Assembly: GCA_030539415.1 (NCBI GenBank)
Contig: JAUNSE010000038.1
Location: forward strand, 1-10,851
Length of the DNA stretch: 10,851 nucleotides
Direction: 5' to 3'
DNA from: Desulfovibrionaceae bacterium
GTDB lineage: Bacteria > Desulfobacterota > Desulfovibrionia > Desulfovibrionales > Desulfovibrionaceae
In this document: positions 5,842 to 10,851 of the stretch, piece after piece
Position numbering within the stretch: the stretch's first letter is position 1
Layout of the letters: every line of letters begins with the position of its first letter
Notes under the pieces: model-generated
The model's input: the letters and a program-made list of their open reading frames with translations, nothing else
Database searches by the model: none
What the model was told of the DNA's origin: nothing
Position numbers and translations under genes: made by a program

Positions 5842-6310
5842 TAGCAGAAACAGATCAGGAATTTTTGTTCATTCATCGCTTTTTTGTCATAAACTCAACT
5901 GCATGGCTCTCTTTCAGCCGGCGGATTGAAGGCCTTTTTCTGCAGAATAGCCTGTTACAGATACCCTCGGGCATCTGTTTCGATCGCAACGGTTCCCCCG
6001 GGCATCATTTGCGCCGGAACTGTGCGGCCCCGGGCACTGCCCTTTTCTCTCCAACACCTCAGGAATACCCGCCCATGGCCATTTTGCGACTTGGAAGAGC
6101 GTTGGATAGCGTGCTACAAAAGATCTGCCGCAGATGATGTTCCCCCCGCGGGCCAGGCCCGGCCGCGGCGCCCTTTCGGCCAGGAAGCCGCTTTCGGGCG
6201 GCCGGCACTGCCGCCGGATGGAGAGGGAACGGATGCGGGGCACCCGAAGACCTGCGGCGCAGTTCAACTGGTTTCAATGTCATCAGTTAAAAATTTAATT
6301 ATTTAACTTT

Positions 6311-6392
6311 TTGATATTATTGTATTTCAAACTTTTAACATTAAATTTTCACATTATTTTTAATTGACAAGCAGCTGTGAATTCGATATTCG
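6311..6392 (+). promoter_or_regulatory. Candidate T6SS promoter zone (copy 2)
   Basis: This repeats the first copy exactly: TTGATA 6311-6316 with TTTAAC 6334-6339, and TTGACA 6364-6369 with TATTCG 6387-6392, each at 17-bp spacing. The -10 boxes are weak, so the call rests mainly on position and AT content. Confidence 0.35.
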
Positions 6393-6525
6393 ATTTCCTA
6401 ACAGATGCTTCCCAGAAGACAGCAGCACAGAGAGCGGCATTATTCTTGTTTCCCGCAGAAACTCGGATGTGCCCGACTCAAAAGTCTGCATTTGGTATCC
6501 GCTAGAATAGATTCAGGAGAAGCTC

Positions 6526-7014
6526 ATGGCCAAAGAAGGTTCCGTTGCCCCCAAGGAGCGTGTAAATATTGTCTACCGCCCTGCCACTGGCAACGTTCAG
6601 GAAGATGTGGAGCTGCCCCTCAAGCTGATGGTGCTTGGCGACTTCACGCAGCGCGCCGACGATCGGGCCGTCGAGGACCGCGCCCCGGTCTCCGTCGACA
6701 AGGACAATTTCAACGATGTCATGAAGGCCCAGGGGCTTTCGCTGAACATCAACGTGCCCAACAAGCTCGCTGATGATCCTGATGCCCAGATGGCTGTCAA
6801 TCTCAAGTTCGAAAAGCTCAGCGACTTCTCTCCCGATGCCGTTGTCTCCCAGATTCCCGAGCTGACCAAGCTCCTGCAGCTGCGCGAGGCTCTCAAGGCC
6901 CTCAAGGGCCCCCTGGCCAACGTCCCCGACTTCCGCAAGAAGGTTCAGGAGATGGTGACCAACGAGGCCGCCCGCGACACGCTGCTCAAGGAACTGGGCC
7001 TGGACGACAAGTAA
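6526..7014 (+). CDS. tssB: T6SS contractile sheath small subunit TssB (VipA), downstream copy
   Basis: This is the same 162-residue protein as the copy at 5019, with no base differences seen, so no functional divergence has occurred. It is followed after 75 bp by the intact tssC, the normal order in T6SS clusters, because TssB and TssC are needed together in equal amounts for sheath assembly. AGGAG is six bases before the ATG. The short gap to tssC has a GTCCG/CGGAC hairpin but no T-tract, so the two genes should be co-transcribed. With the upstream copy, TssB could be made in excess over TssC. Confidence 0.97.
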   Translation: MAKEGSVAPKERVNIVYRPATGNVQEDVELPLKLMVLGDFTQRADDRAVEDRAPVSVDKDNFNDVMKAQGLSLNINVPNKLADDPDAQMAVNLKFEKLSDFSPDAVVSQIPELTKLLQLREALKALKGPLANVPDFRKKVQEMVTNEAARDTLLKELGLDDK

Positions 7015-7089
7015 GCACGGCACGCGTCCGTCCGCCCGCCCGGACAGACCGCGGCGGGGCGGCTTTGGATGCCACAGGGGAAAAGATCA

Positions 7090-8565
7090 ATGATGGAATC
7101 ACAGAACGCACCCGAGCAGGCGCAGGCCGAGGCCTCCGCGTTCAGCCTGCTTGACGAAATAGTCGAGGCCAGCAAGCTCAAGCCCGGCGAAGAGGGTTTC
7201 TCCGCCACCAGGGACGGCCTGCGCGCCTTCCTGAAGGAAATTGTCGGCGAGCAGTCGACGACCAAGGTCTCCACGGCTCTTGTCGACAAGATGATGGCCG
7301 ATGTGGACGCCAAGCTGTCCGCCCAGGTCAACGTCATCCTGCACAGCAGGGAGTTCCAGGCGCTCGAATCCGCCTGGCGCGGCATGAAGTTCCTGGTCGA
7401 CCGCACCGACTTCCGCCAGAACATCAAGGTCGAATTCATCAACGCCTCCAAGCAGGATCTGCTGGACGATTTCGAGGACGCCCCCGAGATCACCCGCTCC
7501 GGCCTGTACAAGAACGTCTACACGGCCGAGTACGGCCAGTTCGGCGGCCAGCCCGTCGGCGTCATCATCGGCAACTACGAGCTCGGCCCCGGCACCCAGG
7601 ACATGGCCCTGCTGACCAACCTGGCCGCAGTGTCGGCCATGTCCCACGCGCCCTTCATCAGCGCCGCCAGCAAGGACTTCTTCGGCATCGAGTCCTGGGA
7701 GAAGCTGCCCAATCTGAAGGACCTCAAGTCCATCTTCGAAATGCCGCAGTACACCAAGTGGCGCGGCTTCCGCGAAAGCGAGAACGCCCGCTACGTGGGC
7801 CTGACCCTGCCGCGCTTCCTTCTGCGCGTGCCCTACGGCTCCGACACCGTGCCGGCCAAGAGCTTCGTCTTCGAGGAGGAGGCCAACACCTCCGACGACT
7901 TCTGCTGGGGCAACACCGCCTTCGCGCTGGGCAGCCGCCTGACCGACAGCTTCGCCCAGTACCGCTGGTGCGCCAACATCATCGGCCCCCAGGGCGGCGG
8001 CGCCGTGGACAACCTGCCCGTGTACAACTTCGAGTCCATGGGCCAGATCCAGACCAAGATTCCCACCGAGGTGCTTATTTCCGAGCGCCGCGAATACGAG
8101 CTCGCCGAGGAGGGCTTCATCGCCCTGACCATGCGCAAGGGCGCCGACAACGCGGCCTTCTTCTCCGCCAACTCCTGCCAGAAGCCCAAGGTCTTCCCCA
8201 ACACGCCCGAGGGCAAGGAGGCGGAGCTCAACTACAAGCTCTCCACCCAGCTTCCCTACATGATGATCATGAACAGGCTCGCGCACTACATCAAGGTCAT
8301 CCAGAGGGAGAACATCGGCACCTGGAAGGAGCGTGCCGACCTGGACCGCGAGCTCAACAAGTGGATCAGCCAGTATGTGACCGAGATGGACGATCCGGAC
8401 CCGGTCACCCGCAGCAAGCGCCCCCTGCGCATGGCCAAGGTCGTGGTCAGCGACGTGCCGGGCGAGCCTGGCTGGTACAGTGTGGACATTCTGGCCCGTC
8501 CGCACTTCAAGTACATGGGCGCCAGCTTCACCCTCTCCCTTGTGGGCAAGCTGGACAAGAACTAG
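7090..8565 (+). CDS. tssC: T6SS contractile sheath large subunit TssC (VipB)
   Basis: This encodes 491 residues from the ATG at 7090, normal for TssC. The start is chosen because AGGGGA (7076-7081) lies eight bases upstream; ATG 7093 is nearly equivalent, and the earlier in-frame ATG at 7069 lies ahead of the ribosome site. Typical family sequence is present throughout: ALESAWRGMKFLVDRTDFR near residue 95, the RSGLYKNVYTAEYGQFGG core near 136, GNYELGPGTQDMALL near 160, SHAPFISAASKDFFG near 185, WRGFRESENARYVGLTLPRFLLRVPYG near 225, and the C-terminal CQKPK and WYSVDILARPHFKYMGASF blocks. Together with TssB it forms the cytoplasmic contractile sheath; its N-terminal part contacts the ClpV recycling ATPase in known systems. 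The first seven codons are also present in the stub at 5583. Confidence 0.98.
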   Translation: MMESQNAPEQAQAEASAFSLLDEIVEASKLKPGEEGFSATRDGLRAFLKEIVGEQSTTKVSTALVDKMMADVDAKLSAQVNVILHSREFQALESAWRGMKFLVDRTDFRQNIKVEFINASKQDLLDDFEDAPEITRSGLYKNVYTAEYGQFGGQPVGVIIGNYELGPGTQDMALLTNLAAVSAMSHAPFISAASKDFFGIESWEKLPNLKDLKSIFEMPQYTKWRGFRESENARYVGLTLPRFLLRVPYGSDTVPAKSFVFEEEANTSDDFCWGNTAFALGSRLTDSFAQYRWCANIIGPQGGGAVDNLPVYNFESMGQIQTKIPTEVLISERREYELAEEGFIALTMRKGADNAAFFSANSCQKPKVFPNTPEGKEAELNYKLSTQLPYMMIMNRLAHYIKVIQRENIGTWKERADLDRELNKWISQYVTEMDDPDPVTRSKRPLRMAKVVVSDVPGEPGWYSVDILARPHFKYMGASFTLSLVGKLDKN

Positions 8566-8577
8566 ACGCAACCACGC

Positions 8578-8607
8578 CCCTGCCCGGGGCCCGCGCTCCG
8601 GGCAGGG
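8578..8607 (+). other. Strong hairpin between tssC and hcp
   Basis: A perfect 10-bp stem is formed by CCCTGCCCGG (8578-8587) and CCGGGCAGGG (8598-8607) with a ten-base loop. No T-tract follows, so it is probably not a full terminator. It would lie 36 bases before the hcp start and could stabilise the hcp end of a processed message or reduce read-through. Confidence 0.6.
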
Positions 8608-8643
8608 ACACAACAATACTCATACAGTTAGCGAGGTATTACC

Positions 8644-9123
8644 ATGGCTCTCACTGCGTACATGAAGGTTGAAGGCAAGACCCAGGGCGAGATCAAGGGC
8701 GATTGCCCCCAGGGCGGCGACAAGAAGGACATGATCCTGGTGTTCGGCGCCGAGCACCTGGTCGAGATCCCCAAGGACACCCACACCGGCCTGCCCACCG
8801 GCCAGCGCATCCATCATCCCCTGACTGTCACGAAGCACCTGGATCAGGCCACTCCCAAGCTGTACAAGGCCTGCTGCACCGGCGAGCAGTGCACCGTGAC
8901 CCTGGACCACTACCGCATCGAGGCCGACGGCACCGAGTCCAAGTACTTCACCATCAAGCTTGAAGACGCCATCGTGGTCTCCATCAAGAAGGAAACCCCC
9001 CTCACCTTCCTGCCCGAGAACAAGCCCTACACGGACATCGAATCCGTCAGCTTCACCTACTCCAAGATCACCTGGACGTACAACGACGGCAACATCGAGT
9101 ACGTTGACGACTGGAAGAAGTAG
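8644..9123 (+). CDS. hcp: T6SS inner-tube protein Hcp (TssD)
   Basis: This encodes 159 residues, close to the usual 160-170. Hcp hexamers stack into the tube that is propelled out of the cell and may carry effectors. The sequence opens MALTAYMKVEGKTQGEIKG, followed by a segment containing the conserved PTGQRIHHPLTVTKHLDQATPKLYKA block (Hcp1 family), then YFTIKLEDAIVVSI and the C-terminal TYSKITWTYNDGNIEYVDDWK strand. There is no signal peptide, as expected. Three Cys (CCTGEQC) occur in the middle, not universal in the family. GAGG lies seven bases before the ATG. It sits between two strong hairpins, suggesting a more abundant or more stable message than its neighbours. No effector domain is fused to it. 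Confidence 0.97.
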   Translation: MALTAYMKVEGKTQGEIKGDCPQGGDKKDMILVFGAEHLVEIPKDTHTGLPTGQRIHHPLTVTKHLDQATPKLYKACCTGEQCTVTLDHYRIEADGTESKYFTIKLEDAIVVSIKKETPLTFLPENKPYTDIESVSFTYSKITWTYNDGNIEYVDDWKK

Positions 9124-9140
9124 ACTTTAAGAAAAAGCTG

Positions 9141-9223
9141 GCCGGGACGGATGGCGCATCCGTTCCGGCACACTGTCAGGATGCCAGGATTTCCGGCCGG
9201 AAGCTTCTTCCTGCCGGAAATCC
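9141..9223 (+). terminator. Double hairpin between hcp and tssE (attenuator or partial terminator)
   Basis: The first stem pairs GCCGGGACGGAT (9141-9152) with ATCCGTTCCGGC (9158-9169). The second pairs GGATTTCCGGC (9187-9197) with GCCGGAAATCC (9213-9223) and has an inner GGAAG/CTTCC stem with a three-base loop. A TTTTT run follows eight bases later. Such structures after hcp would lower transcription into tssE and protect the hcp message. Full termination is unlikely because the baseplate genes follow directly. Confidence 0.65.
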
Positions 9224-9253
9224 CATGTTCATTTTTCAGCAGACGGTTTTTTC

Positions 9254-9670
9254 ATGGAAGGACGCCTTCTCGAACGCATCATGAATGCCGAAAGGCCGGG
9301 GGCGCAGCAGCAGGGCAACGCCCTGACAAGGCACGTCTCCTCTGTCGGCAGCTATCTCGGACGCCTGCTCAACACCCGTCAGGGCAGCACGGCGATCGCG
9401 CCGGACATGGGCCTTCCCGACATCACCAACTTCGCGCATGTCGGCGGCGAGGAAGTGGAGACGCTCGAGAATCTGATGGAGTCCATCATCGCCCGCTACG
9501 AGCCCCGTCTGCACGACGTGCAGGTGAAGTACAAGCCCGAGTCCAACAGCGCCTTTTCCATGGCCTTCTCCCTGTCGGCCAAGGTGGACAACGAAGGCAC
9601 GCTGGTGCCGGTCCTTTTCGAGACCATACTCCTGCCCGACGGCCGTATTGAAATCAGGGGCTACGCATGA
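9254..9670 (+). CDS. tssE: T6SS baseplate protein TssE (gp25-like)
   Basis: This encodes 138 residues, normal for TssE, a homologue of phage T4 gp25 that joins the baseplate to the first sheath ring. The start MEGRLLERIMNAER is the family's typical opening (GRLLERI). Then come LTRHVSSVGSYLGRLLNTRQGSTAIAPDMGLPDITNF, with the conserved LLNTRQG.......GLPD core, ARYEPRLHDVQVKY with the conserved YEPRL, and an ending of LFETILLPDGRIEIRG. The ribosome site is weak (AGACGG before a T-run), in keeping with low baseplate stoichiometry. The stop TGA (9668-9670) overlaps the tssF start ATG (9667-9669), so translation is likely coupled. Confidence 0.95.
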   Translation: MEGRLLERIMNAERPGAQQQGNALTRHVSSVGSYLGRLLNTRQGSTAIAPDMGLPDITNFAHVGGEEVETLENLMESIIARYEPRLHDVQVKYKPESNSAFSMAFSLSAKVDNEGTLVPVLFETILLPDGRIEIRGYA

Positions 9671-10851
9671 TTTCCGACTACTTCCAGCGCGAGCTCGATC
9701 TGCTCCGCGAGCGGGGAAAGAGCTTCTCCCGCAGACATCCCGCGCTTGCGCCCATGCTTTCCGACGAGGGCACGGATCCGGACGTCGAGCGCCTGCTCGA
9801 AGGCACCGCCTACCTTTCCGCCAACATCCGCGAGAAGCTGGACGACCAGCTGCCGGAAATCATCCACTCCCTGCTGAACATGGTGGCGCCGCACTACCTG
9901 CGTCCGGTGCCGAGCTCGACCATCATCTCCTTCACGCCGCGCAGGGCCCTGCGCGAGTGCCTGACCATCCGCCGCGGCACGCTCATCAACTCCGTGGAGG
10001 TGGACGGAACCTCCTGCCCCTTCGCCACCTGCTCGGATGTGGAGGTGGCCCCGCTCGAGCTCTCGAAGGTCGACCTGCGCCCCGGCCGGGCCGGCACGGG
10101 CAGGCTGGTGCTGGAATTCTCCACGCTCAACAGTCTGCCCCTGCAGGCGGCCACAGGCAAAAGCCTGCGCCTCTACTTCACCGGCGCCTACGCCGACGCG
10201 GCAAGACGCCTCATGCTTCTGTGCCATCACTGCCGCGGCCTGCGCCTCGTGCCCGAAAGCGCGAGGGGCGCAGAGGCCTTCACGCTGCCGGCCTCCTCCC
10301 TGCATCTGGCCGCCTTCAACGAGGGCGAGGACATCATCCCCTATCCCGCCGGCTCCTTCTGCGGCTTCCGCTACCTGCAGGAATTCTTCATGATGCCCGA
10401 GCGCTTCTGCCTGGTCGAGATTCTCAATTTCGACAGGTGGACGACCCGCGGCATGGGCCGGAGCTTCACGCTCGAAGTGGAGCTGGGCGATCTTCCCGAC
10501 GAGCTGCCCTCCTTCCGCACGGACCATATCCGGCTCTTCGCCGCGCCCGCGGTCAACATCTTCCCCATGTCGGGCAACCCGATCCGCCTGGATCACAGGC
10601 GTGACCAGTACATCATCCGGCCCGCCGGCTACGACATGCAGCACTACCTGGTCTACAGCGTGGACAGGGTCACGGGCCTGAGACAGGGCGAGAGCACGCC
10701 GCGCGAGTACCAGCCCTTCCTGGCCGCCAACCCCGGCTCGGCCCCGAATCCCGTCTACTCCCTGTCCACCAGGCTCGACGAGGGCTCCGGTCTTGTCGTG
10801 CAGCTGGCCGTCGGCCGCGTGGCCGGGCAGGAGCCCGCGCCCGAAGTCCTC
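9667..10851 (+). CDS. tssF: T6SS baseplate protein TssF (VasA/ImpG), partial at the window end
   Basis: 395 codons are open to the end of the window; the full protein is usually about 590-620 residues. TssF forms the baseplate wedge with TssG and links it to the membrane complex. The start MISDYFQRELDLLRERGKSFSRRHPALAPML is characteristic of TssF. The DPDVERLLEGTAYLSANIREKLDDQLPEIIHSLLNMVAPHYLRPVPS block follows, also diagnostic. A second conserved part lies near residues 215-260 (ASSLHLAAFN..EDIIPYP, then FRYLQEFFMMPERFCLVEI). INIFPMSGNPIRLDHR-like text (VNIFPMSGNPIRLDHR) appears near 297. The ATGA overlap with tssE fixes the start. tssG would be expected next, outside the window. Confidence 0.95.
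   Translation, partial: MISDYFQRELDLLRERGKSFSRRHPALAPMLSDEGTDPDVERLLEGTAYLSANIREKLDDQLPEIIHSLLNMVAPHYLRPVPSSTIISFTPRRALRECLTIRRGTLINSVEVDGTSCPFATCSDVEVAPLELSKVDLRPGRAGTGRLVLEFSTLNSLPLQAATGKSLRLYFTGAYADAARRLMLLCHHCRGLRLVPESARGAEAFTLPASSLHLAAFNEGEDIIPYPAGSFCGFRYLQEFFMMPERFCLVEILNFDRWTTRGMGRSFTLEVELGDLPDELPSFRTDHIRLFAAPAVNIFPMSGNPIRLDHRRDQYIIRPAGYDMQHYLVYSVDRVTGLRQGESTPREYQPFLAANPGSAPNPVYSLSTRLDEGSGLVVQLAVGRVAGQEPAPEVL

Larger units (their letters stand above)
5619..6525 (+). promoter_or_regulatory. Long non-coding upstream region of the T6SS operon (copy 2)
   Basis: This is an exact copy of the region before the first tssB, now lying between the tssC stub and the second tssB. It repeats the interleaved dyads (5788-5815), the 16-bp palindrome (5826-5841), the AT-rich stretch (6288-6367) and the promoter candidates (6311-6392). 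As this copy stands directly before the intact tssB-tssC-hcp-tssE-tssF order, it is the one likely to drive the working operon. Confidence 0.55.
5603..7109 (+). repeat. 1507-bp tandem duplication, unit 2
   Basis: This is the second, abutting copy of the unit, in direct orientation. It ends seven codons into tssC and runs on without interruption into the intact gene, so this copy keeps the ancestral arrangement on its right side. Unit 1 keeps the ancestral flank on its left side. Confidence 0.97.

Noticed and set aside
4096..7109. Insertion sequence or composite transposon as cause of the repeat.
   Set aside because: The unit has no transposase, no terminal inverted repeats and no target-site duplication; the ends share only two bases.

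Overview
The window is GC-rich, with tight -24 to -60 style gene spacing, strong AGGAG ribosome binding sites, and proteins that read like a Desulfovibrio-type sulfate reducer (Desulfovibrionaceae, probably gut-associated). This assignment is inferred from the protein styles and gene neighbourhood only; no rRNA or other marker gene is present.

Left part (1-4095), small housekeeping and stress genes. The window opens with the last codons of a probable M18-family aminopeptidase (+), closed by a textbook intrinsic terminator. Next come a minus-strand exported Spy/ZraP-like helical protein, then a plus-strand mntP manganese exporter gene interrupted by an in-frame TAA exactly between its two three-helix halves. 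A large hairpin separates mntP from a minus-strand conserved small protein with a TTG start. A minus-strand pair follows: an exported protein with two carboxymuconolactone-decarboxylase (AhpD-like) domains, then a flavodoxin, probably forming one redox operon.

Right part (4096-10851), a type VI secretion system (T6SS) operon on the plus strand: tssB, tssC, hcp, tssE and the start of tssF. TssB and TssC build the contractile sheath, Hcp the inner tube, and TssE and TssF belong to the baseplate. Strong hairpins flank hcp, while tssE and tssF overlap by four bases.

The outstanding feature is an exact direct tandem duplication of 1507 bp (4096-5602 and 5603-7109). Each unit carries the whole 0.9-kb upstream regulatory region, a complete tssB and the first seven codons of tssC. 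The result is two identical tssB genes, each with its own upstream region, a stub of tssC between them, and an intact promoter-tssB-tssC order downstream. Perfect identity, a 2-bp junction microhomology and the absence of any mobile element point to a very recent spontaneous duplication or to an assembly error. The duplicated upstream region holds a perfect 16-bp palindrome, interleaved dyads and an 80-bp stretch with only nine G/C bases, so any regulatory site there is also duplicated.
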